A stretch of DNA of 43,014 bases from Nocardia sp. CY41 (GTDB lineage Bacteria > Actinomycetota > Actinomycetes > Mycobacteriales > Mycobacteriaceae): NCBI RefSeq assembly GCF_009829325.1, contig NZ_VUOS01000038.1:1-43014 (forward strand), in the 5' to 3' direction. The position numbers were made by a program, and so were the translations under genes. The first letter of the stretch is position 1, and each line of letters opens with the position of its first letter. This document shows, piece by piece, positions 32,747-40,054 of this stretch. The notes under the pieces are model-generated. The model ran no database searches. It was given only the letters and a program-made list of their open reading frames with translations, and was not told the origin of the DNA.

Positions 32747-34036
32747 TCATCGGCGTAGCGCCCCGCCTGCGTCGAAAGCCGCTTCCCGCCCTCGCATCTG
32801 AGCGCGGTACCAGTTCTCGCGATGCCAGAGCATGATCTTTTCGTGTGCCCGCGCGAAGGGCGGGAAAGTCCTGCGCAGGATCTCCATCACCGTGATCAAG
32901 GGAAAGCGCAGGATGGGGATGACGATCCAGGGAAACGCGGCAGGCATGGTGTAGCGGCGTCGGGTGAGAGGAGTCATGTACATCGCGGAGTACACCGAGT
33001 TGATGCGGAAGTTGTACGCCTCGCGCAGCCGCGTGAGGCCGCGGTGTCCGTCGCGGGGAGCGAACGCCATCGGATAGGACTCGATCAACTCCGCACCGTG
33101 CTGTCCCGCGTCGTAGGAGCGGGAGGCGATGGTCATGGCCAGCACGCGCAACGAGTCGAGAACCGTCTCCGGATACCAGCGCAGCCGAACACCGAGCAGA
33201 TAGCCCATGTACTTCTGGAAGTGCAGCAGCGCGCGGATCTCCGAGGGGGTGGTCTGGTAACCGAGCGCCCACAAGCCGAGCCCCGGGGTGACGCTGCCGG
33301 CCAGCAAGGTCAGCATCTGGTAGGTCTGGCTGATCGGCAGGCCCCACCGGTCGATGTCCCACTCCGGATGCTCCGCGACCTTCGCGCGAACCGAGACGTG
33401 CATGACGCGCACCTTCAGCGCGGTGGCACGTCCCGCCGATCCCGGCGTCAGCAGCGCGCCGGGCTGTGAGACATCCATCCAGAATCGGGTCGTCTCCAGG
33501 AAACGGCGCAGCGCGCTGTCCCCGGCGTACCCACCGGCCAGCGACAACGGCGTCGCGACCGCGGCCTCGGTGTACATCTCGAGGGTTTCCGCGCCGGCGA
33601 AGCCGAACAGCATGGTGCCCCACCGCCGCCAGATCGCGGCGCCTTGTTCGACCAATTCGGGTACCACCCATGCGGGGACCGTCTCGAATTCCTCGAACAG
33701 CGCGCGCATCGACTCCGGTGCGTCCGGCACGGCGTCGATGCCTGCGGCCAGGGCGATCTCGAGCATCTTGCGCCCGGCTTGCCGGCCGATCTCGCCGTGC
33801 ATCACCTCAGCGACGAACCGCTCCGCGACCGGATCACCGGTGAAGAGGTCCTCGCACAGCGCGACGGCTTGTGCATCGGTCGGAAAGAGCTGCTGCCCGG
33901 TGACTCTCGCGAAGATACGTTCGATGCGCCGAACTCCGGGCCTGCGACGCGCTTCCCAGTAACGAAACGCTGTCGGGCACTTCACCGATTGGGTCGCGAC
34001 GACATCCGCGCCCGCGGGCGGGACTTCCACTGACAT
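32747..34036 (-). CDS. MpaB/rubber-oxygenase-type DUF2236 family protein
   Basis: A 429-residue DUF2236 protein. ATALKVRVMHVSVRAKV (about residues 210-226) is the conserved Arg/His motif of the ER-bound oxygenase MpaB, latex-clearing protein and mycobacterial relatives; GLPISQTYQMLTLL and ALLHFQKYMGYLLGV follow. Family members are heme oxygenases that cleave prenyl chains; the substrate here is unknown. ATG 34036 has a GTAGGAGAAG ribosome site. It is divergent from a TetR gene, an arrangement that suggests direct control. The C-terminal segment near residue 375 is hydrophobic (FPWIVIPILRFPLITVM). Confidence 0.88.
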   Translation of the reverse strand: MSVEVPPAGADVVATQSVKCPTAFRYWEARRRPGVRRIERIFARVTGQQLFPTDAQAVALCEDLFTGDPVAERFVAEVMHGEIGRQAGRKMLEIALAAGIDAVPDAPESMRALFEEFETVPAWVVPELVEQGAAIWRRWGTMLFGFAGAETLEMYTEAAVATPLSLAGGYAGDSALRRFLETTRFWMDVSQPGALLTPGSAGRATALKVRVMHVSVRAKVAEHPEWDIDRWGLPISQTYQMLTLLAGSVTPGLGLWALGYQTTPSEIRALLHFQKYMGYLLGVRLRWYPETVLDSLRVLAMTIASRSYDAGQHGAELIESYPMAFAPRDGHRGLTRLREAYNFRINSVYSAMYMTPLTRRRYTMPAAFPWIVIPILRFPLITVMEILRRTFPPFARAHEKIMLWHRENWYRAQMRGREAAFDAGGALRR

Positions 34037-34185
34037 GGGTGACTTCTCCTACTCTCCGATAGCGACCCGGGTCGGTCGGCGTGCCTGCTCAGGCCGTCGG
34101 CTCGCGCCGGATCAGCCACGACCGCAAGTAGTCGATCATCTTCGAACCCTTCTCGGGCCGCCGTCGTGCCCCGCTGCGGTGACCA

Positions 34186-34259
34186 TACCATTGGGTACAG
34201 TCGCCGGTACCGTTTCGAATGGAAGTGCGGGTCCATTGCGGATCGATCCGAATGGAAGT
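34186..34259. promoter_or_regulatory. Operator-like repeats between the MpaB and TetR genes
   Basis: In the 341-bp divergent gap I see TACC-N4-GGTA (34186-34197), two direct GGTACnGT copies (34194-34201 and 34206-34213), a repeated CGAATGGAAGT (34216-34226 and 34249-34259, 33 bp apart, about three helical turns), and an inverted repeat CCATT-GC-GGAT...ATCC-G-AATGG (34233-34255). The TetR product is the natural candidate to bind. Nothing else in the gap is supported as a gene. Confidence 0.5.
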
Positions 34260-34348
34260 CGGTGCGCGGCCGGTACGGCGCGGGCGAGGAGCCGTCGACG
34301 GTCACCGCGCCGAAGCGGCCGCGCGCCGGGGTCCCTTACGATCGAGTG

Positions 34349-34381
34349 GTGATCTCCACCGACCCGGGGCCGCACCGATGA
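34349..34381 (+). CDS. Possible ten-codon leaderless leader peptide coupled to the TetR gene
   Basis: TACGAT (34337-34342) lies exactly six bases before GTG 34349, matching the leaderless layout seen at several other genes here. The resulting frame, VISTDPGPHR, stops at TGA 34379-34381, overlapping the TetR ATG (34378) as ATGA. The TetR gene itself has no ribosome site, so its translation could depend on termination of this short frame. No -35 box is clear. Confidence 0.4.
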   Translation: MISTDPGPHR

Positions 34382-35049
34382 CAGCGGACCCGCCGCCGGC
34401 AGCCGCCGGCAGCCGGCCCTCCGGCGTGGACGCAACCAAGGCCGCGCCGCGGCGTTCCCGCAAAGCCGCGGCACAGCAACGCGGCCGCACCCCACGGTTG
34501 TCCTATGAGGCATGGGTCGACGGGGCTCTGGCGCTGCTCGCGCGAGAAGGCGTCACCGCCATCAGGATCCCCCGGCTGTGCCAGGAACTCGGCGTCACCA
34601 AAGGCAGTTTCTACTGGCATTTCGACGACATCCACCAGCTCATGACGGCGATGGCCGACCGGTGGACCGCCCGCCAGAGCGAGATCATCCGCTCGCTCGG
34701 CACGATAGCGTCCGTTCCGGTCGAGCAGCGCATCGCCGATATGGCCGCCAATCTCATCGACCGAGGCACCTGGATCACCGAAGCCACCGTGCGCGAATGG
34801 GCGCGCGGCGACGAGAAGGTGGCCGAGACGGTGCGCGCCCTGGACCGGCAGATCTTCGTAACGGTGCAGGAAGCGATGCTCGAACTGGGCTTCACGCCCG
34901 ACGCGGCGCGCCTGCGGGCCGGTGCGATGCTCTATCTGGGCATCGGCTTCATCCACGGTCGCGACAGCCTGCCCGCGCCGACCGCGGAAGACGCCGAAGC
35001 GATTCTCGAACTGTTGACAATTCCCGCTCCGAAGCGAGCCCGCTCGTAG
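34378..35049 (+). CDS. TetR family transcriptional regulator
   Basis: A 223-residue TetR-type repressor. A low-complexity Pro/Ala/Arg N-terminal tail of about 40 residues precedes the DNA-binding domain (SYEAWVDGALALLAREGVTAIRIPRLCQELGVTKGSFYWHFDDIHQLMTAMA, about 42-92). The C-terminal ligand domain is of normal length. ATG 34378 is the only reasonable start; it overlaps a possible ten-codon leader frame. Transcription diverges from the MpaB-type oxygenase, and the gap carries several inverted and direct repeats, so it probably represses that gene. Confidence 0.9.
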   Translation: MTADPPPAAAGSRPSGVDATKAAPRRSRKAAAQQRGRTPRLSYEAWVDGALALLAREGVTAIRIPRLCQELGVTKGSFYWHFDDIHQLMTAMADRWTARQSEIIRSLGTIASVPVEQRIADMAANLIDRGTWITEATVREWARGDEKVAETVRALDRQIFVTVQEAMLELGFTPDAARLRAGAMLYLGIGFIHGRDSLPAPTAEDAEAILELLTIPAPKRARS

Positions 35050-35193
35050 ACCGACGGGCAGCGGGTCGTGCAGCCCACGCTCGCTACGAGTCCGTAGCGT
35101 TCTGTGCTGCCGTGGCCTGCTGCCCAGTACATCGCGGCGCTCACGTCCGCGCCGAGGTTCCGCGGCGAGATTTACCGGCGATGGTGAGGCGCA

Positions 35194-35547
35194 TCAGTGG
35201 TCCGGCGGGCGCGCGCCCAGATCGGTCGCTTCCGGGGCGGCGGGATCGCGCTGCCATGTCACGCTCAGCTGGTCGCGTTCCCCGAAACGCACCAGGTGTC
35301 TGGCGAGCACATCCTCGAGCCGCGGCAGGTCCTCGGCGGCCGCCTCGATCCGCAGATGCAGTTCGCCCTCCCGCGCGGAGACCGTCGCTCGGCCGAGGTC
35401 CAGGTCGATCCAGCCCGACGCGGCCTGCGCCGACCACTCGCCGCCGTTGCGCCGTCCCAGATGTGACACCAGCTGCTTGCCGTATCGCGCCGGCCGCTCG
35501 GTGCGGACCACCGAGTGCGACGACGCGGACGAACCGCCCGCGGTCAC
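35194..35547 (-). CDS. DUF2218 family protein
   Basis: A 117-residue protein of the DUF2218 type. The diagnostic features are HSVVRTERPARYGKQLVSHLGRR at the N-terminus, an EWSAQAASGWIDLDLGRATVSAREGELHLRIEA sheet region, and LPRLEDVLARHLVRFGERDQLSVTWQRD at the C-terminus. The family often accompanies siderophore-interacting or oxidoreductase genes; the function is unknown. GTG 35547 has GGGAG upstream; the frame is open to 35961 but that extension has no family similarity. It converges with the TetR gene. Confidence 0.85.
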   Translation of the reverse strand: MTAGGSSASSHSVVRTERPARYGKQLVSHLGRRNGGEWSAQAASGWIDLDLGRATVSAREGELHLRIEAAAEDLPRLEDVLARHLVRFGERDQLSVTWQRDPAAPEATDLGARPPDH

Positions 35548-35871
35548 GGCGCGACTCCCACCCGGGATTCGCCGGGCGAGACGAGCGGGGCATTCGGAAC
35601 CTGCGACACCATGACGGCACCAGCCTTCGGGTTGGGTTGCGTTCGCGGGTATGAGCCGCCCTTCGATGAGCGCGACCCGGCCCGCGGCCGATGCGGCAAC
35701 GATATCGTCGGCACTACCCGGGCGAATGCGGTTCCCACACAGGGCGTAGAGAGCCGACACCGCGCCACGAGCCGGTGAGTAGCTATTCGGCACCGGTGTG
35801 GGCCCACGGCGGCTCGATCCCGGCCGTCGTTCGCGGGCCGCCCGGCCGGCGTTCATACGTAGACTTTCGGA
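35548..35871. other. 324-bp divergent gap without a supported gene
   Basis: No frame here looks like a real gene on either strand. Its right end holds TAGACT (35860-35865), six bases ahead of the GTG of the PPOX gene at 35872, a likely leaderless -10 box. I see no clear inverted repeat. Confidence 0.4.
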
Positions 35872-36315
35872 GTGACCGAACTCGCGGACTTCGCCCAGTT
35901 GATCGCCGGCGATCACGGGCTCTGCGTCGTCTCCACCCTTCGAGCCGACCACACCATTCACTCGTCACTGGTCAACGCGGGCGTCTTGCGGCACCCGGAG
36001 ACCGGTGCCGATGTGGTCGGCATGGTGGTGCGCGGCGGTGCGCGAAAATTAGACAACCTACGTGCCCGGCCGCATGCGACGATCGTGTCTCGCGTCGGTT
36101 GGCAATGGTGCGCCGCCGAGGGCCCGGTGTGGATCGCCGGTCCGGACGACCCGGCGGCGGGCGTCGGCCCGGAGCGGTTGCGGCTGTTGCTGCGTGAAGT
36201 GTTCACCGCGGCCGGTGGCGTGCACGAGGACTGGGACGAGTACGACAGGGTGATGGCTGCCGAGCGCAGGGCGGTGGTCTTGATCCTGCCGGAGCGGGTC
36301 TACGGCAACAGCTGA
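35872..36315 (+). CDS. PPOX class (F420-dependent-type) enzyme
   Basis: A 147-residue single-domain split-barrel protein. ADFAQLIAGDHGLCVVSTLRADHTIHSSLVNAGVL at the start and RGGARKLDNLRARPHATIVSRVGWQWCAAEGPVWI in the middle match the pyridoxamine-phosphate-oxidase-like F420-binding family common in actinobacteria, which reduce or bind F420, flavin or heme. GTG 35872 is six bases after TAGACT with no ribosome site, so a leaderless mRNA is likely. A strong hairpin follows the stop. It is distinct from the PPOX domain fused to the SDR at 31386. Confidence 0.85.
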   Translation: MTELADFAQLIAGDHGLCVVSTLRADHTIHSSLVNAGVLRHPETGADVVGMVVRGGARKLDNLRARPHATIVSRVGWQWCAAEGPVWIAGPDDPAAGVGPERLRLLLREVFTAAGGVHEDWDEYDRVMAAERRAVVLILPERVYGNS

Positions 36316-36329
36316 GAAACGTCGCGGAC

Positions 36330-36800
36330 CTACCGCACCGGCTCAGCCGGTGCGGAACCTGCCAGCGCTCGGGTGGTGTCGGTGTCGTCGAACAGCGCGG
36401 TTTCGGGTCCGCCCCGCTGGCTCGATACCAGTGCGCGTCAGATGCGGACGTCACCCGGGCGACGAGATCCGGCGAGGGCAGTGGACGAAATCCGTGCCCC
36501 TGTGCTGTGACCCGCTTCCACAGCGCGGCGAGCGGAATGGACGTGTGATTCATCAGGTGGTGCACTTGTGTCGCCGCTCCGCGGAGAAGCATATGCATGA
36601 TGGCGGCTGCGACGTAATCTGCTGGTACAAGCCGGATCCGGGCGTCGTCGGCAGGGACCGCGTCCACGACGACTGCCGCGCGCACGAGCGTCCGGTACGC
36701 GTCGCCGGTGCCGACCGCACCCGTGCGGGCACGTCCGCAGATTCGAGGGCATCGGTCCGTGGGGGAGCCCCGGCTCAGAGTGCGTTCGGAGATTGACGGC
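36330..36800 (-). pseudogene. Decayed C-terminal fragment of a thioester-reductase (CAR/NRPS R-domain type) gene
   Basis: On the minus strand from about 36800 one frame reads SERTLSRG, RICGRARTGAVGTGDAYRTLVRA, then DDARIRLVPADYVAAAIMHMLL and VHHLMNHTSIPLAALW. This matches the last third of thioester reductase domains of carboxylic acid reductases and related NRPS enzymes (GRI.G.SRTGA.NTGD...R.., VPVDYVAAAIV, FHL.NP.P). Near 36420-36440 the frame is lost; the family-like end ALFDDTDTTRALAGSAP continues in another frame to TAG 36330-36332. The N-terminal part, adenylation and carrier domains are absent: the homology stops where the acyl-CoA dehydrogenase promoter begins. Confidence 0.6.
36333..36355. 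terminator. Perfect 10-bp hairpin between the PPOX gene and the thioester-reductase fragment
   Basis: CCGCACCGGC (36333-36342), loop TCA, GCCGGTGCGG (36346-36355). It stands 18 bases past the PPOX stop and just upstream of the stop of the convergent decayed gene, so it could end transcription of the PPOX gene. There is no T-tract. Confidence 0.6.
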
Positions 36801-36838
36801 AGGTGCCATCAGACTTAATGTGATGGCACTTGCCATCA
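36793..36838 (+). promoter_or_regulatory. Promoter with three TGCCATCA half-sites ahead of the acyl-CoA dehydrogenase
   Basis: TTGACG (36793-36798), a 17-bp spacer and TAATGT (36816-36821) form a good promoter. TGCCATCA occurs at 36804-36811 and 36831-36838, and its exact complement TGATGGCA at 36821-36828, so arms 1 and 2 form a perfect 8-bp inverted repeat around the -10 box and arm 3 repeats it downstream. This is a likely repressor operator. The transcript would start near 36828, leaving about 30 bases of leader with GAAAGG before the ATG at 36859. Confidence 0.65.
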
Positions 36839-36858
36839 TTTCGAAAGGCGGCATCGCC

Positions 36859-38571
36859 ATGGCCCTGTTCAACCCGAAGACCGACACGTTCGAGGAGTTC
36901 GACCCCGCCACGAGGGCGCGGTTACGGTCGGTGGTCGACTTCTTCGAGAAGAAGGGCAAGCAGGCGCTCACCGGCGATGCGCACCGGGCGGAGTGGTACG
37001 AGGACTGGATGGAATTCCTCGCCGAGAGCCGGATCATCGCCCACATGGCGACACCGCGAGCGCATGCGGGCGCAGACCCGGACAAGCGCTGGGACACCGC
37101 GGTCATTTCCCGGTTCAACGAGATCACCGGTTTCTACGGATCGCAGTACTGGTACGCGTGGGGTGTTTCGACGCTCGGGCTCGCCACCATCTGGCAGAGC
37201 GCCAACGAAGAAGCGCACCTTCGGGCCGCCGAGGAGCTCGACCGTGGCGGCATCATCGGGTTCGGACTGTCGGAGAAGGACCACGGCGCCGACATCTACG
37301 CCACCGACATGCTGCTCACCCCCGATGGAGCGGGCGGTTTCACCGCGACCGGCAGCAAGTACTACATCGGCAACGGCAACGTGGCCAGGATCGTGCCCAC
37401 CATCGGGCGGCGGACGGACTTGGACGGCCCCGACGCATACGTCTGGTTCATCGCCGACAGCCGGCACCCCAATTACCGGCTGGTCAAGAACGTCATCCAC
37501 GGTCAGAATTTCGTCTCGGCCTACGATCTGGTGGACTATCCCGTCGCCGCGGACGACGTGCTGCACGTAGGCCGCAAAGCGTTCGATTCCGCACTCGCCG
37601 CGGTCAACTGCGGCAAGTTCAATATCGGCATGGTCGCGCTGGGGATCGTGGAGCACTGTTTCTACGAGACGATCGACCACGCCGGTACCAAGATCCTGTT
37701 CGGGCATCCGGTCACCGATTTCGGGCAGGTCCGGCAGATCCTCGACGACAGCTACGTGCGCATGAACGCCATGCGGCTCTACCACGAACGGGCGATCGAC
37801 TACATGCGCTGCTCCACACCGGAGGACCGCCGCTTCGTGATGTTCAATTCCATCGGCAAGATGAAAGTCACCCGCGAGGCCGAGCGGGTGTTCCGGGAAC
37901 TGTCCGATGTCATCTCCGCCAGGGGTTTCGAGAAGGACTCCTACTTCTCCACGGCGCGCGGCACCATCGATTCCATGCCACGACTGGAGGGCACCGCGCA
38001 TGTCAATATGACGCTCACGCTGAAATTCATGCCGAACTTCCTGTTCGATCCCGCGGAGCTGCCTCCGGTGCCGGTGCGGCGGGATGCCGGTGACGACGAG
38101 GCGCTGTTCCGGCAGCCGAGCGCTGCCGGGTTGAGCAAGGTGCGATTCGCGGATTGGCGGCCTGCCTACGCGCCCTACCGCCATCTACCGAATGTGGCCC
38201 TGTTCATCGAGCAGGCGGAACGATTCACCCAGTTCCCGGTCGAGGCTGCACCTACGCCGGCTCAGCTGGAAGATTTGGACTACCAGCTGGCAGTGGGAGA
38301 ATTGTTCACGCTGCTGCCCTACGGCCAGCTCATTCTGGAGCAGGCCGCACTCGTCGGGACTTCTGAAGATTTGCTGGATGCCATTTTCGAAGTCTTCGTG
38401 CGCGATTTCTCCGCGTACGCACTCAATTTGTTCTCGAAGGCGTCCTCGACACCGGCGCAGCAGGACTGGGCGATGAACGTCCTGCGCAAACCGGCCGTCG
38501 ACGAGCAACGAATCGCGCGTCTGCACGACGAGGTGATGAGCTACGCGGGCACATTCCAGATGAATCCGTAG
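36859..38571 (+). CDS. Acyl-CoA dehydrogenase family protein
   Basis: A 570-residue flavoprotein-type acyl-CoA dehydrogenase. GIIGFGLSEKDHGADIYATDMLLTPDGAGGFTATGSKYYIGNGNVA (about residues 131-176) is the FAD- and substrate-binding core; the C-terminal half has the four-helix region ending in a long extension (about 400-570), longer than the usual 380-400-residue enzymes. It would oxidise an acyl-CoA at alpha-beta. ATG 36859 has GAAAGG ten bases upstream; in-frame ATG 36823 lies in the operator and is rejected. The promoter carries three TGCCATCA sites. No cognate electron-transfer genes are beside it. Confidence 0.9.
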   Translation: MALFNPKTDTFEEFDPATRARLRSVVDFFEKKGKQALTGDAHRAEWYEDWMEFLAESRIIAHMATPRAHAGADPDKRWDTAVISRFNEITGFYGSQYWYAWGVSTLGLATIWQSANEEAHLRAAEELDRGGIIGFGLSEKDHGADIYATDMLLTPDGAGGFTATGSKYYIGNGNVARIVPTIGRRTDLDGPDAYVWFIADSRHPNYRLVKNVIHGQNFVSAYDLVDYPVAADDVLHVGRKAFDSALAAVNCGKFNIGMVALGIVEHCFYETIDHAGTKILFGHPVTDFGQVRQILDDSYVRMNAMRLYHERAIDYMRCSTPEDRRFVMFNSIGKMKVTREAERVFRELSDVISARGFEKDSYFSTARGTIDSMPRLEGTAHVNMTLTLKFMPNFLFDPAELPPVPVRRDAGDDEALFRQPSAAGLSKVRFADWRPAYAPYRHLPNVALFIEQAERFTQFPVEAAPTPAQLEDLDYQLAVGELFTLLPYGQLILEQAALVGTSEDLLDAIFEVFVRDFSAYALNLFSKASSTPAQQDWAMNVLRKPAVDEQRIARLHDEVMSYAGTFQMNP

Positions 38572-38933
38572 CCACACCACCGGATCGATAACCGCACGAA
38601 CCACGGCTCGGCGATGCGTCGGGTCATCGGCGGCGAGCAGGCGTGCCGGGAAACACGACGGTCCGGGCCCTTGTATCGGGCACGGACCGCTGGCCCCGCT
38701 CGGCAAATGCTCCGAAGACCGGCGCGCCCACTCGGGTGTAGTGGGGTTCGTCGCAGCGTCCGCGCAGGCGGACCCGCTTTCGTGCAGGTCTAGTGTTCGC
38801 CATCGGACACGGCGAGCGCCGGTTCGCTGTACAGGCAGGTCTGTCTCTGTTAGTAAGGAGGGATAGGTCTGTCTTGAAGATGCAGGGTGGGCCCGACTGA
38901 GCGCCTCAGGCGCGAAACGAATCGAGTGCCCAT
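38572..38933. promoter_or_regulatory. 362-bp gap with a repeated AGGTCTGTCT element ahead of the STAS gene
   Basis: AGGTCTGTCT occurs at 38837-38846 and 38865-38874, 28 bp apart, with AAGGAGG between them at 38855-38861. The repeat lies 60-95 bp upstream of the STAS gene and is a candidate regulator site. No classical promoter boxes are clear, and the rest of the gap shows nothing that I can name. Confidence 0.4.
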
Positions 38934-39371
38934 ATGAGCACAGTATCGCACGATCTCAGCGGCCTTGTTCAGCCTCCGGAAGACGTTACCTTCGGATTGC
39001 GCGCGACCGTCGAATGGCGCGGCGACGCGGCCATCGTCCACGCTCACGGCGAAGTCGACGCCTACACCCTGCCGATGTGGCGCAGAGTGCTACGGGAGGC
39101 CGCGACGGCCACCGCGGCGCCGGGGCCGCTCGTGATCGACGCCAGCGGCCTGGACTTCATGGCCTGTCGTTCCATGCTGGCCTTGGCCGAGGAATCCGAG
39201 GCCTGCCGGCGCCGGGGCGTTCGACTGTGCGTGGTCGGCGGCCGGTCGATCGTGGCCCGCGTCGTCGACCTGCTCGATCTCGACGCCCTGCTACCCATCT
39301 ACTCGTCCGTCGACGACGCGCTGGCCGGCGCGGTCCCGGGCGGGCATCTCCAGCAAAGCAAGGCGGGATAG
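38934..39371 (+). CDS. STAS-domain protein (anti-sigma factor antagonist-like)
   Basis: A 145-residue protein with a STAS fold: AIVHAHGEVDAYTLPMWRRVLREA, then PLVIDASGLDFMACRSMLALAEESEACRRRGVRLCVVGG, then a C-terminal helix. In SpoIIAA-type antagonists the loop reads D-S-S-G-L and the first Ser is phosphorylated; here the corresponding stretch is A-C-R-S-M, so the phospho-acceptor at the usual place is replaced, although a Ser follows. It may act in sigma-factor control without kinase switching. ATG 38934 is used. It is monocistronic, converging on the MarR gene. Confidence 0.82.
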   Translation: MSTVSHDLSGLVQPPEDVTFGLRATVEWRGDAAIVHAHGEVDAYTLPMWRRVLREAATATAAPGPLVIDASGLDFMACRSMLALAEESEACRRRGVRLCVVGGRSIVARVVDLLDLDALLPIYSSVDDALAGAVPGGHLQQSKAG

Positions 39372-39475
39372 CGTCGCGTGGCCATGCCGATGTGAGTGAT
39401 GGCCGATCCCCCTGACGCGCCGAGGTGGGTTCCGGTGCGGTGGCGGAAAGTGCACCCGAAGTCGGGGACGGCGGC

Positions 39476-39997
39476 CTACGCCGGCCCGGCGGGCCGGAGC
39501 GCGGCCGCGAGTGTGGTCAGGGCCGCGGTCAGTACGGCGCGTTCAGCCGCGGGCAGCCGGTCGGTGAGCGAGGTCTCGTGCTCCAGCAGCGCGGGCACGA
39601 CTCGTTCGGTGAGGCGGTGGCCTTCCGGCGTGAGGGTGACCAGCACGCCGCGCCGGCTGGCCGCGGTGGGTTCGCGGGTGATCAGGCCTGCCGACTCGGC
39701 ACGGGTCAGGCGCTGGGAGATGGCGCCCGCGGTGACCAGGCTGCGCGCGGCGATCTGCCGGGTGGTCAGCTGGTAGGGCGGTCCCGCCCGGCGCAGGGTG
39801 CTGAGCAGATCGAGAGTGGATTCGTCGATGCCCAAGCGCTGCAAGGTGCGCTGCCGTTCCTCGGTGAGGAGTTTGGCGACTCGCCACACCGGGGTGAGGA
39901 TCTCGATCGACTCGGTCCGCGCGCCGGGTAGTTCGCGGCGCCACGCCGCGGCGATCTCGGCGGGCGACGGTATCTCGTCCGGTGTTTCGTGCGTCAT
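39476..39997 (-). CDS. MarR family transcriptional regulator
   Basis: A 173-residue winged-helix regulator. The DNA-binding region is LTTRQIAARSLVTAGAISQRLTRAESAGLITREPTAASRRGVLVTLTPEGH (about residues 77-127), with the usual MarR wing D/R pattern; helices on both sides form the dimer interface. ATG 39997 has GGGAGA upstream; ATG 40024 adds nine residues but sits inside the palindrome described next. It is divergent from an SDR gene 57 bp away, the classic MarR arrangement. Confidence 0.9.
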   Translation of the reverse strand: MTHETPDEIPSPAEIAAAWRRELPGARTESIEILTPVWRVAKLLTEERQRTLQRLGIDESTLDLLSTLRRAGPPYQLTTRQIAARSLVTAGAISQRLTRAESAGLITREPTAASRRGVLVTLTPEGHRLTERVVPALLEHETSLTDRLPAAERAVLTAALTTLAAALRPAGPA

Positions 39998-40022
39998 TGC
40001 CGCAAGTGTCTCCCGTCGGTAC

Positions 40023-40036
40023 ATTTAGCGCTAAAT
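40023..40036. promoter_or_regulatory. 14-bp perfect palindrome, likely MarR operator
   Basis: ATTTAGCGCTAAAT at 40023-40036 is a perfect palindrome midway between the divergent MarR and SDR starts. Its size and place fit a MarR dimer site controlling both genes. CGGAGGGAGAGG (40041-40052) just after is the SDR ribosome site. Confidence 0.65.
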
Positions 40037-40054
40037 ATAACGGAGGGAGAGGAA

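Noticed and set aside
32700..32750. Repeated GGCGCGAAGG between the convergent SDR-PPOX and MpaB genes
   Set aside because: It is a short GC-rich repeat partly covering the MpaB stop region; it forms no stable hairpin and is likely chance in this composition.
34089..34139. Sixteen-residue minus-strand frame (IDYLRSWLIRREPTA) between the MpaB and TetR genes
   Set aside because: It looks somewhat like a protein C-terminus with a GAGAAGG sequence upstream, but no longer frame or family supports it.
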